Assembly (NCBI GenBank): GCA_018894105.1 | Contig: CM032133.1 | Span: 19,730,501-19,794,500, forward strand | DNA length: 64,000 nt | From: Jacaranda mimosifolia | Lineage: Eukaryota > Streptophyta > Magnoliopsida > Lamiales > Bignoniaceae | Reading direction: 5' to 3' | Shown: one piece after another, positions 38,201 through 49,467 of the stretch | Layout: each line of letters begins with the position of its first letter | How positions within the stretch are numbered: the first letter of the stretch is position 1 | Notes under the pieces: generated by a model | What the model was told of the DNA's origin: nothing | Database searches by the model: none | Seen by the model: only the letters and a program-made list of their open reading frames with translations | Made by a program: the position numbers and the translations under genes

Positions 38201-39673
38201 TCTAAAAATACTCAAAATTTTATCGTTTTCAACTCTTATATATATACTTATGACGTCATGTTGAGTTAACTATGGAGTAATTAAATTGTTAATTGATAGT
38301 TTATAAAAGTCATGCTATAAAACTTAATTGTGAAGAAAGATCTCATCAAATACAAGTGGTTGTACATTTTTTAAAATTATCAAGTCAAGAAGAAAATTTT
38401 GCCCTTCAAATTGGGGTGCAAGAGAACGATGGGAATATGATCGGTCGTCCGTCAAAGGGCTACCATATAGCCTACGTATAATTTAATTAAGCTTAATTTA
38501 TTTAATAAAAGGGTTAGATTAAGACTTAAAAAATAATTTTTCTAATTAAATGAGTTAGATTTAAACTCTTTTAAAAGTCCATAAACTTAACAAGCTAACC
38601 CATTTATCATTCTTTATATAATATAAAATAATTATATTTATATTATATATTATAAGTTAATATAAGATAGCTTTTATTATTTAATCAATATTCGATGAAA
38701 GTGAGTTAGTTTAATTTTAGGTTCTATATCTATATAACTTTTATTTCATACAATTATTTTATACTTAATTTTAACTTTCATAATTATGTATCTTTCTTTT
38801 TTTTTAATCTTTTTGGCTATTATCTATGTACATTTTCATAATTTACATAACTTTTAGGCCTATTAAATAACTGGACATATTAAGGTCTATTGTAAATTTG
38901 AAGCTTTTAAAAGCCCAAACTTATGTAATATTTAAGCCTAATTGAAACTTTAATAGAAAATTGATTTTTACATAAGCTTTCAAGCCAGATCAAGTCTTTT
39001 GAATTTATTAAAAATGACTAAAAAAAAACACTTTTCATAAATAATAAGCCAAGCTCGAACTTGTTGTTTACATAACAAGTTTGGCATAAGCCAAATTCTA
39101 GCCTAACCTAACCTAACCTGTTTATGTACTTATGCACTATAGTCAAGTCAATCCTTGCCAAGGCCGATGTTTTTAACTCAAATATTTCTTTTTTTGGATA
39201 TAAAGTGTAACACAACAATGGCAGAGAAAATATTGAAAGGCATTAGATGCCATAATTACAATTTTAATACAATTATTGCTATATATGATAAAATAAAAAC
39301 TATTATAATTCAATACAATAATGTAGTAATAATTTTATATTCTTATTTGATATATAGTCTTTGGCGTGGATTATAATATCACACTAGTCAAATCCTCGTC
39401 TACTTTTTCTTGTTTCCTTAGTTCTTGATATTTACACTGCATTTAGATCAAATAATTCAGTAAGAGATACAAAAGTACAAGAAATAAAATATAAAATTAC
39501 ATCATTAAATTAATATAGTTTTAAATTTAAAATTACCAATTTGCTGAGCTTTTTTTATAAGCTTATCAAATACGAACGAGTATTGTTTCATAAATATGAC
39601 ATTAGATGTTTGCAAATTAAAATTGGGAATTGAATTCATTATAGATCCTATTTATCCTTTCTATGAGATGCTA

Positions 39674-39753
39674 TGCCACCACTCCAACTTGAATCAAGAT
39701 GCTCTAGCACTGTTTCCTAAGAGCAACGTGTCTATCAATTTCACCATAGCGGC
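39674..39753 (-). pseudogene. trnL-UAG: nuclear copy of plastid trnL-UAG (copy B)
   Basis: The better preserved of the two copies, 80 bp, the full length of the plastid gene. The stretch GTGTCTATCAATTTCACCAT on the plus strand is the complement of the tRNA 5' half, and CTAAGAGCA covers the complement of the anticodon region. About ten substitutions fall mostly in the T arm. It is not expected to work in the cytosol. Confidence 0.85.
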
Positions 39754-40090
39754 TTGCTTTGAACACATGGTAGTTTATAAATAAGCAATTATTTAGATAT
39801 AAGAATTCAATTAGGTTCAATATTTTTTAAGAAAAATTCAAATTGATGAATAAAAATTCGTGCAAATGAATATTTAAAGGTTTATTATTTTAGTTTAGGG
39901 TCTTTGTCTTATTGTGTATTTTATACTCTCCTCGAGTTGTATTCATACATATATTTTCAAATTTCAATTTGGACCCTCCAATGTAATTTGCTTCTCGGGG
40001 TGAAGTAGAGAAGGAGAATCCTATCATGGTTTGTTTTGGCTCCATCCTAATTAGTCTTCTTTTCGAAATTATCAATCCTTATATAAAACA

Positions 40091-42688
40091 CTAGCATGTA
40101 CCTCGTGCTATGCACGGATGGAATTAATTATTATTGAAAATATAATATATTAGTATTGTTTTTATTTTATATAAAAGCAAATTTAATACATGTTTTTTTT
40201 TTTAAATTAGATAAATAATATCAAAATTAAAGAGTTTTTCCCACCAAATCATATGTATTAATATCAATAAAAAGCAATGAAAACTTAAGCTCATCACATT
40301 ATTATCAATTTAAAAAAGTATGATGTAAAAATGCAAAGACTCTTATTTTTTCCATAACCCAAGACAACTTAGTCAATTTAAAAGAAATTGAACAAAATAA
40401 TAAAAAGTGTAATACCTACAAAGATAAGAAAGAATGATAAACAATATTAATAATATAAAAACTTACTGCACAATTTAAAAAAAAAAAAATCTCAAACAAA
40501 AGGTGAATACATTTGGGACTATTTTGAGTTTGAACACCAAATCTTATACATATAAGTGCAAGGATAATGCTATTCGGCCAAATGAGTAGTTGCAAATTTT
40601 TATACAATTAGCTCGAAAGTTTTGATATCACATTTTAAAAGGCTAAGCGAAGTGGAACACTACATTAACGGAAGAAAATGCTCCTCAAAAGTATTAGAAA
40701 CCATGTTTTGAAATACTAAATCTAGCAAAAATTAATCACATTTTGAGGAACTACTGATGAAACAAAAGTAAAATTATATTAACTTTTTCAAGTATTACAA
40801 ATACTCAATCAATAAAAACAAAAATCACATTACCTAAGTTATGAGCTTTCTTTTAAAGTAGAAATTAAGACATGATTCATCTTTATCTTGAATTCCTTCA
40901 TCACTTATGGGACTCTACATCAGAAATTGATCGTCTTTCAATATGCTTTGAGACCTTCTCAACCTGAAATTACATTGTGATAAAAAAAATTCTCTGTATT
41001 CCAAATAGTTATTGAAAGTGAACTAATAATAAATAACAATTTTTTTCACATGTTATTTACCTCCATTTCCCAATTTGATTGTATCGCCATCGTATTAATA
41101 TAATGATTTCTATTACTATTCCATCAAAAAATCATCTATGTCCAAACCTCCTGACCATTCATATAAAAAAGATAAAATAAATTAATGATCAATATTTCTC
41201 ATAATCCTTAAAATATTAAGGTTGTAGCAGTGCTCTAGTGGGGGGGGGGGCAAGAAAATATCACCTGAATCATTACAAATAAGTCAAAAAAGAATCATTC
41301 TTTGATGCAAATTTTCTTGATCACCCATTTCCTCTGCCCAGCTCATTTTTCATACTCTGTCATATTAACATAGAGAACATTAGGTTTTCAACAATCAAGA
41401 AAAGATAATTACGTTTAATTATATATATGAAATCAAATTTTCAATAGATACCAAATTCCAGCAGAAAATGAATTTATTGTGGAAAAATTTATTGATTTCT
41501 CCTTCTTTCAGATTTGAAAGACCGAGGCAAAGCTTTTTGAAATTTGAATTTTTTTCTATTTCTGCCAGTTATGTTTGCATGGAATCACATAGCCCCTTTA
41601 TATAGGTGTATGAAGTAGAAGAGTCTTAACCTACTAAAACATTTTTGATATTATCTTATTATATATATAATATTAAAGGATAATATTAAATCTTTATTTG
41701 ATAGAGATTTGATGTCGTTTGATGAAATTTACTTTATTGTTATATCTTATTAGGCTGCATTTTGTTGGTTGAAAAATCTCAACTTTATATTTAGTTATAT
41801 TAGATTTATGGACCAAATAAATATTTAGAATGTTATTTAATTTAATTATATTTAAAATTGAATTTGATATTTCAATAAATTGATTATTAGTACTTTATTT
41901 TACACATAGCCTCTTGTAATTAGTCGTAAAATTAATTTTTTTTTTTTTCAAAAAGTTTTCATCATAAACAATCAGGTATAAATAAATTTAGTTATTAAAG
42001 TTAAGAGAAAACTTAAAAAAGATCTTTTAAAAAATTATAAATTAAGAAATCTTCGATATATTCTAAGCACGAGATGAAACAAATTTTATAAATAATCATT
42101 TTTTCTGATATTAAAGATCAATTGAATAATTATTTATTCAACCAAGAAAACAATTTCGAAACTTTAGAAATATTTATATGGAATAGATAAGTGTTCTACT
42201 AATATGAAGAGAGCAACCAACTGTTGCTCTACCAACAATTTTTTTGATTTAAAGAAAAAAATTTAAATTTTAACAATTTAATGCGAATTAACTAAAAAAG
42301 TAATGACTTCATCTTAGAGACTATTGTTTATTTTTTTTCAATGGAGATGTAGCGACTTTATCTTAAATTATTAAACAAAAAGATTTTATCAATTTTTTAT
42401 AATCTAGTATTAATATCTAATTGTTAGTAAATAAAATAAATTATATTTTTAAATTTGAATTAAGTTCTTACTTAATAGTATAGAGAGATTTATTTTAAAT
42501 TTCAAATGAAAGAAAATTAGAGATAAGATACAATCATATCGGTTAGAGATAATAATCAACAATTAATGAAAATTTTTAAATTTAATTAAAGAACTCAAAA
42601 TTCTAAGAATTTGCCAGTTTGCCAAAATTGCAATTAAAATTGAGTAATTGTGGGTCTCACACCATTGTGCTATATATAATAGTATAAA
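40091..42688 (-). mobile_element. non-autonomous Helitron 2
   Basis: On the minus strand it begins TTTATACTATTATATATAGC (one base off Helitron 1) after an A at 42689. It ends CCGTGCATAGCACGAGGTACATGCTAG before a T at 40090 (quoted in parts: hairpin CCGTGC/GCACG, then CTAG). It is 2.6 kb, has no Rep/helicase and contains a (G)10 run near 41242. Copy A of the segmental duplication lacks it, so it inserted after the duplication. Confidence 0.86.
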
Positions 42689-42905
42689 TGTCTTAAAGAC
42701 CACGTCCTCTAATTCAACTCGTTAAATCGTACTTATGCATTTTAATTTAGGTTGATCACTGATTTAGGAAATCCCAAACTTTATTAATGTTGGCATATAG
42801 AGTTGCTTAATGGAAACAAATACTCTTACCATCCATATGTACATTTTCATTAAATTCTTGAAAGAAATTCCCCCATCTTTTTCTCAGTGCTCAAACCATT
42901 GGTAC

Positions 42906-42913
42906 TATAAATA
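42906..42913 (+). promoter_or_regulatory. likely TATA box of the CYP735A gene
   Basis: TATAAATA lies 167-174 bp before the start codon, giving a leader of about 140 bp that contains a (TG)n run (43030-43057). It coincides with the right boundary of segmental copy B, so the sequence upstream of this TATA box is the duplicated block. Confidence 0.6.
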
Positions 42914-43079
42914 TATATGGACTCCCCGCACCCACACCACGCAGCCAAAGTAAATGTCAGTCCGTCCTTCCATCCCCCCAAATTTTCTTCTTACATACAC
43001 ATCACAGTGTGTGTGTTTTTTCTGTCTTCTGTGCGTGCGTGCGTGTGTGTGTGTGAGTATTAACAATAAATCATCCACC

Positions 43080-45563
43080 ATGGGCTTGGTGGTGTTTATG
43101 ATCATGTTGGTTTTATGTCTGTATTTTTTGTTGAAAGTTGGTTACGAAACTATCTCATGTTACTGGCTAACCCCAAGACGCATCAGGAAAATAATGGCAA
43201 AACAAGGAGTGTATGGCCCCGAACCTCGGTTTTTAGTTGGCAACATATTGGATATGGCCTCCCTTGTGGCTAAATCCACCTCCCAAGACATGGACTCCAT
43301 CCATCATGACATCGTCGGCCGCCTCCTGCCCCATTTCGTCTCCTGGTCCAAGACATATGGTAACCTCGACTAATTACAGTACCAAATTACTCTGTTAAAA
43401 ACGACAAATAAATCATGAATATAGTTGTATTGCTGAGTCTTGATATTGTGGTATATATGGTGCGGCGTGTTTGTATAGGAAAAAGGTTTATCTTTTGGAA
43501 TGGGGTTGAGCCTAGGATGTGCTTGACAGAAACAGAACTGATCAAAGAACTTCTGTCAAAATACAGCACCATTTCTGGGAAATCATGGCTGCAACAACAG
43601 GGCTCCAAGCATTTTATAGGACGTGGTCTCTTGATGGCGAATGGCGACGATTGGTACCACCAGAGACATATAGTGGCACCTGCATTCATGGGGGATAAGC
43701 TTAAGGTGTATATTTTTATATACAATATTCATACATATGTGCCTGAAAGAAAATGATAATGTTAAAAAAGGGGTGGTTTGGGGTTAAATTTGTGTGCAGA
43801 GCTATGCAGGGTACATGGTGGAGTGCACTGAAAAAATGCTGGAACCACTGCAAAATGCAATTGAAATGGGCCAAACAGAGTTTGAGATAGGAGAACACAT
43901 GACTCGTCTCACAGCGGATATCATTTCCAGGACTGAATTTGACACCAACTACGAAAAGGGCAACCAAATCTTTCATCTTCTAACTGTCTTACAGCACCTT
44001 TGTGCTCAAGCAAGCCGGCATTTCTGCTTCCCCGGTAGCCGGTAGGTCTCATATCTTTTCGCCTCTCTTCTTTTCTTAATCAAATTTGATCATAACCAAA
44101 TTGATCCATCAATAATATGGAGGTTCACCTACATTGAGGTATTATTTTCGCTGGGCATGCATGTTGTTGAGGGTTTTATCCTTGGAAAAAGGCGCCTTTT
44201 GAGAGAGGGATAATAGCTTATAAATTATTTCAAGTCACTCGACTCCTCCGATGTTGGATACTACAAGATATCATCTATTAATCATCATTGACACAATTTA
44301 TGAAAACATTGGATATGTGCCTCTTTCCAAGTCCCTTAACTAGAGGTAATGAAGATACTATATCGTGTCCCACATCGTAAGATTCTAGTGACTTGAAATA
44401 GTTTATGAAATATTCATTCTCTCACCTTAGCTTTTGATGCGCTTTTTCCCAAGGACAAAATCCTCACCAAATTTGAGCCGTTGGGATGATATCTCGATGC
44501 AACTGGGCTCCATGTTGTTATGGGACAGATCTGGTTATCATCAATACTCACAGTGATGATCTTGTGATGTGGTCCTTTCTTGTTCGTTTTGATTAAGTAC
44601 TATACATAAATGTGTCAACTTACAGGTTTTTCCCTAGCAAATACAATAGAGAAATAAAATCACTGAAAATGGAGGTGGAAAGGCTGTTAATGGAGATCAT
44701 ACAGAGCCGTACGGATCGCGTAGAGATCGGTAGAAGCAGTTCACATGGGAATGATTTACTCGGGATGCTACTGAATGAAATGCAGAAAAAGAGAGATGGA
44801 AATGGATTCAGCTTAAATTTACAAGTGATTATGGACGAATGCAAAACATTCTTTTTTGCTGGGCACGAGACAACAGCCCTTCTACTCACTTGGACAATAA
44901 TGCTGCTTGCCTGCAACCCCTCTTGGCAAGAAAAATTGCGGGCAGAAATGAACCAGGTCTGCAATGGCAGCCCACCATCTCTTGATCATCTGTCAAAGCT
45001 CACTTTGGTAATTAAGAATTTTGTACAAGTCCTTTTGATTTTCTATTCTTAAATCTTACAAATGTTGATGATATTGGAGATTATTACATGATAAGTTATT
45101 ATTGGTATGTATCCTCTTGCAGCTAAACATGGTGATCAATGAATCACTTAGGTTGTATCCACCGGCATCACTTCTTCCCAGAATGGCATTCGAAGACATT
45201 AAGCTAGGTGATAACTTGTACATCCCAAAGGGCCTTTCGATATGGGTTCCGGTGCTTGCAATTCATCATAGTAAAGAAATATGGGGTGATGATGTGAACG
45301 AGTTCAATCCTGATCGATTTGCGTCAAAATCTTTTGTTCCTGGCCGCCATTTCATCCCTTTTGCTGCTGGTCCAAGGAATTGTGTGGGCCAAGCCTTTGC
45401 CCTAATGGAAGCAAAGATCATCCTGTCCATGTTTATATCAAAGTTCAGTTTCACTATCTCGGAAAATTATCGTCACGCGCCGATTCTAGTGCTCACAATG
45501 AAGCCTAAATATGGGGTTCAAATCCTTTTGAAACCCTTGAATCCGACAAAAAATTTGGATTGA
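43080..45563 (+). CDS. CYP735A: cytochrome P450, CYP735A type (cytokinin trans-hydroxylase)
   Basis: Members of this family hydroxylate the prenyl side chain of isopentenyladenine nucleotides to give trans-zeatin forms, in the ER with NADPH-P450 reductase. Five exons join in frame with GT-AG introns: 43080-43359, 43479-43705, 43800-44041, 44626-45007 and 45123-45563, giving 523 residues. Residues 1-21 form the hydrophobic anchor. The oxygen-binding motif AGHETT is at 328-333, the ExxR Glu384-Arg387 (ESLR), PDRF at 440-443, and the haem-ligand Cys464 in PFAAGPRNCVG. Family-specific strings include TISCYWLTPRRI, SIHHDIVGRLLPH, LTETELIKELL, and HAPILVLTMKPKYGVQ. An in-frame ATG at 42954 lies upstream, but the ATG at 43080 starts the anchor and matches family length. 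Intron 3 holds an inverted-repeat insertion. Confidence 0.94.
44166..44470. mobile_element. inverted-repeat element in CYP735A intron 3
   Basis: The left arm (TTGAGGGTTTTATCCTTGGA ... TTATTTCAAGTCACT) and the right arm (AGTGACTTGAAATAGTTTAT ... CCAAGGACAAAATCCTCA) are imperfect reverse complements of about 110 bp each, with about 70 bp between. TTGAGGRTTTTRTCC and CCCACATCG are strings seen at plant LTR and TRIM ends, so this may be two LTR fragments in opposite orientation or a fold-back transposon. It is removed with the intron. Confidence 0.65.
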
Positions 45564-46284
45564 GGTTTATAGGGATGTATAGCGAGGTTGACTTTCAAGA
45601 CTAATAACATAGCTATCTTGTCTTACATGAATTGATTCATTTTAAAATGATTCTATTTTATTGTTAGATTTTGATATTAAAATACTTCAAAAAAATTATT
45701 ATTTTTACACATGCCAAATTAGATCCAATCAAAATTCAAGTTCAAACTGAAATCTAAACCATTCATTCATCTAAGCCACGTAGTATATATCATTCGATTT
45801 CACTATGAATTCTTTATTTTATTCTCTATTTCATATGATATCCCAACCTGATGTATATATGTCAAGTGTATTTGATTCTAAATTAATTATTTTTATAAAA
45901 ATATATTTAATATACGTATCATATATTTATAAAATAAAATAGGAGATGAAATAGAAAATAAAATAAAGAATTTGTATTGCGATCCACTCTCCCACAAATA
46001 TACTAGAGGACAAACTCATGCCATCACTTTCCAATAAATTATACCCCCACCCTATTAAAATATAGGTAAACAAAATCCTTGTTTGATTAATGAGGGGCCA
46101 TGAATCAATTGCAGATCACTATAAACGTTAAAGATTGTATCACTTCGATGATGTATAGTTTGATATGAAAATATCAAAGCCCTACAATGATTTTCCTATA
46201 TCAGTTACGCGAGATAGAGTGATTTGACAGAGCAAGTAGTCCACGAGTGAAAATATGTGAGAGCACTTTGATTAGTTTAGTTCG
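45564..46284. other. 3' flank of CYP735A and intergenic DNA
   Basis: The 3'-UTR lies in the first part. Apart from the palindromic MITE listed separately, I see nothing recognisable. Confidence 0.5.
45806..45973. mobile_element. palindromic MITE, family P, copy 4
   Basis: GAATTCTTTATTTTATTCTC at the left is mirrored by AAATAGAAAATAAAATAAAG at the right. The interior has TATGTCAAGTGTATTTGATT, as in copy 1. It lies about 240 bp after the CYP735A stop codon. Confidence 0.65.
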
Positions 46285-47472
46285 TGGGGATGACAATTTG
46301 GATGGATTGGATGGATTTGGGTTCAATTAAAGCAAGAGTATGACATTAATTTTTTTAATCCGAATTCAATTCAACATGATGACAACTTGAAAGTGCTTAA
46401 TCCTAACCCAACCTGATTCGTATCAAGGTCAGGTTCGGATCGATCTGATTTTTAACATAATTATTTTGAATATTTGTTTTAATTTTTAGAAAAAAATTGG
46501 TATTTTTAATTTTTAATTTTATCTACTTTTAATTTATAAGAGTAAGGAGTTCTCATTATAACTTCGCAAATGCACTCAAATAATTTTAATTGAACAACAT
46601 AATACATTGATTTTTAGAACTTTTGTTCCTTTCATTTTCTAGTATTTATTAACATCATAAAAATATTGAAATCACAAAGTATCTTATTTTTAAAAATATC
46701 ATACTTTTCAAGTTTTACTCACCCACTCTCTTTAATTTTTGGATCTTTTGTGTTGATTAAATTATCTCTTTTAACTTTTTAAAATTAATGCCACTATTTT
46801 TTAACTTTATATTCATTCAATTAAGCAATACATAAATCAATAAAAATATATCATCAAACAAATAAGTAAACAAATATTTTAATTACACACATAATTTATT
46901 ATAAAAGCGTGCTTAAGTCTTTTGAATTTTTTTAATCTCTCAATAGAAAGAATTCTTATCTATTTATATATACAAAATCTTGTGCCGCATAAAACCTAAC
47001 AAAAACTTCTATGACAATTCAGTTGTTAAATAAACTCTTTAAGGTACAATTTTCATTTCCATTTGGATACAAAAATAACCGTTATAGGTAATTTAAAATT
47101 ATAATGATCTATCCTATATGGATTTGAAATAAAAAAGATCGAAAAATGCAAAAGTATTAATTTTGATACTACTAAAGTTCAAATTTTCAAGCTTTATTTT
47201 GTTATTTTAGATTTTTACTCCCCAAAAAATTTAAATTTTATTTGTTTAATTTGGATTAGGTCGAGTTGGTTTAGGTGGGTTTAGGTTGTTGTATGATCCA
47301 TAATCAAATTTCGAATTATTTGTATAACCTGAAATTCAACACAACCCAACCCAACTCATTTACTTCATGTTCTTATTCGTGTTGATCTTATTAGATCCAA
47401 GCCCAAAATAGATCAATCTAAATTCAATTTTTTCGTGTCTAATTTGTATCATATTAGAAATTGCCACCCCTA
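46285..47472. mobile_element. 1.2 kb TIR element, hAT-like
   Basis: TGGGGATGACAATTT at the left pairs with AAATTGCCACCCCTA at the right (12 of 15 bases). The flanks TTAGTTCG and TTTAGTTG are related but not identical, so the target duplication is degraded. The interior repeats GGTT(C/T)GG- and CAACCCAACCC-type strings common in plant non-autonomous hAT elements. No transposase. Confidence 0.6.
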
Positions 47473-48001
47473 TTTAGTTGATATTTTATTTATTCGGCTA
47501 TATCAATGAGCTAAAAAGATATCCTACGAGGAATGAGTTGGGTTGTAATCATTGTAGATAAGCCCAAAATGACCACACAAAAGCATAAAATAACTTCACA
47601 TAAAGTTTTGATGGGTTAAAAAGTTTTTCTCCTTTGGCTTTGATATGATTTTATATCATGTATAATGATTGAATAAGGTTTAAAATATGGACTCAACTCA
47701 ATCCACTACCACTCTATAATTCTTTTTTTATTTTCATTTCCTACCACCATTTTTGACTCAACCTTTAAATTAAATCACCTGTCAATTTTTATTATGCACT
47801 GTTTAAATGGATCGGTGAACAAATAAATAAATATACCAAGATATTAATAAGTTAAATAATGATAATAAATTTCAGAATGCTCTAGAAATAATGGTAGGAA
47901 ACGCATTGTTTGAATATTTTTTTTAAAATGTGCTCACTTATGAACTTGTTAGGAAATAATCTTTATGTTGTGCTATTTCAAACAAACAAATAATTATATA
48001 C

Positions 48002-48032
<31 letters not shown>

Positions 48033-49060
48033 CATATTATAAAACGAAATAATAATAATAAATTTCAAAACACTCCAAAAATAACAATAAGCATTTCAAC
48101 TATTCATACGTAAATAAATGCATTATTTGTTTGGCCTAATAGCATCGTTCCTACAGTACTAACTATATATGTAAGATTGAAATTCGATACCTAACAAACT
48201 TTATATAAGCATGTGCATGAGTAAATTATATATATATATATATATATAAATGCATTATTTGTAGATATCTTTCTATTTGTTCGTGTATAAATTATGAATA
48301 AGTAATCTTTATTATTATACTTTTCAAGTGAATTTTGAACAAATACTTATATATATGTATAGTGTGAAGATATTATAATACGAACTAATGATGAATAAAT
48401 CTTAAAATGCTGAAAAAAATTATGGTAGGTGGACATTCCAACTATTTCCAGGTACTTATCTATGTTCATTTATAATTTATGATGAAATAACTAATCAAAA
48501 GTGAAATACTATAAAATTGACCGGAAGATATTAACATATTTCAATTTTAGATTGAGTATTCATACAAATCATAAAATGGTCGCAACGTTAACTTAAAGGC
48601 ATCAAATTGCATAAAGCCCTCTATGATTTGATATTGGCTGTAAATACTTGGAAACAGATCATTCTTGTAAGATAAACTACACTTGATCTATACATTTGAT
48701 CATAAAAGGAAACCAAAAGTAGGACATAAATTATGTAAAATGTTGTAGAGCTCAAGATGGAAGAAAACAGTAGGAAGAAGCCCATTTTCTTTCCTCTTCT
48801 CATAATTTATGCTGTTGTGCAGAACGATGTATAGAATAAGTAACTTGGGTTTATTTTCTGATTTGGGATAATAAGAACTTAGCCTAAATGGCGTCAAAGG
48901 AATTAATTGGGAAGATATTATTTTGTGCCAATATCTATGTTGTTAATAAAGTGTCTATCTTCTTTTCAGTATGTTTTCCTGTTATGTATCAAAAATGATC
49001 TCACTTTTTTTTTTTAATCGTATAACTACAATTTATATAGTAACTACTATTTTTACAATT
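47473..49060. other. gene-free intergenic DNA
   Basis: Apart from the degenerate threefold repeat and (TG)n run listed separately, I see only AT-rich sequence. Confidence 0.5.
47830..48490. repeat. degenerate threefold direct repeat
   Basis: Three related blocks at about 47866-47970, 48044-48130 and 48385-48490 share AATAAATTTCARAAYRCTCC-like starts and CATTCCAACTATT-like ends. Each is preceded by an ATATATATGTGTG or TATAGTGTGAAG stretch and TATTATAA. A (TG)n run lies at 48004-48032. Probably an old tandemly repeated intergenic unit. Confidence 0.45.
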
Positions 49061-49076
49061 CACACATTCTATACTT

Positions 49077-49280
49077 TTTTTTTTTTTTGTACAAAAAAGT
49101 TTAAGTGGATTCGACACCAGTCACCACCGGGGCCAAGGCATGCCCGGGGTCCTATAAAGGCTTATAGGGGTACTTACAGATCGCCCACTAACGGAGCCCT
49201 CACGTCGGCAGAAGAAGTCAAATATGCGACCTTTTTGAGACTTGTGTCCACTCTTTACCAATTGCGCCAATAGATGTTGG
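49077..49280 (-). mobile_element. tRNA-derived SINE
   Basis: On the minus strand it begins CCAACATCTATTGGCGCAATTGG (A-box region TTGGCGCAATTGGTAAAGAG), has a degenerate B box near AGGTCGCATATTTGAC, and ends with an A tail seen as T here at 49077-49088. A perfect 16-bp target duplication, CACACATTCTATACTT, flanks it at 49061-49076 and 49281-49296. Confidence 0.88.
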
Positions 49281-49342
49281 CACACATTCTATACTTATAA
49301 TTAGCATCTTATCATAATTTTATGTAGTAACTACCATTTTTA

Positions 49343-49453
49343 TGTCCAATGGCTTGTAGCCCAAGTGACATTAGTCTTCTCTATTACGTGGGAGATTTCG
49401 TGTTCGACCTAAATGAGTGTCGTTTCTCTAATTTAAAAAAAAAAAAAAAAAAA
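49343..49453 (+). mobile_element. short tRNA-derived SINE, different family
   Basis: GGCTTGTAGCCCAAGTGACA supplies the A box and GTGTTCGACCTAAATGAG the B box, followed by a run of about 20 A. AACTACCATTTTTA flanks it at 49329-49342 and 49454-49467 as a perfect 14-bp target duplication. Only 111 bp long. Confidence 0.87.
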
Positions 49454-49467
49454 AACTACCATTTTTA

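Larger units (their letters stand above)
35881..42906 (+). repeat. segmental duplication, copy B
   Basis: Direct copy of 19019-27806. It lacks the solo LTR, the TIR element and the second 60-bp unit of copy A, but carries a Helitron (40091-42688) that A lacks. Relative to A it also has a deletion of about 60 bp near 38415. The right end falls at 42906, precisely where the CYP735A TATA box begins. No intact gene lies in it. Confidence 0.9.

Noticed and set aside
42954..43079. Upstream in-frame start for the P450
   Set aside because: It would add 42 Cys-rich residues partly encoded by a (TG)n run before the membrane anchor. Family length and anchor position favour 43080.
48971..49273. 100-codon frame
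   Set aside because: It runs through a T-rich tract and the antisense of a SINE.
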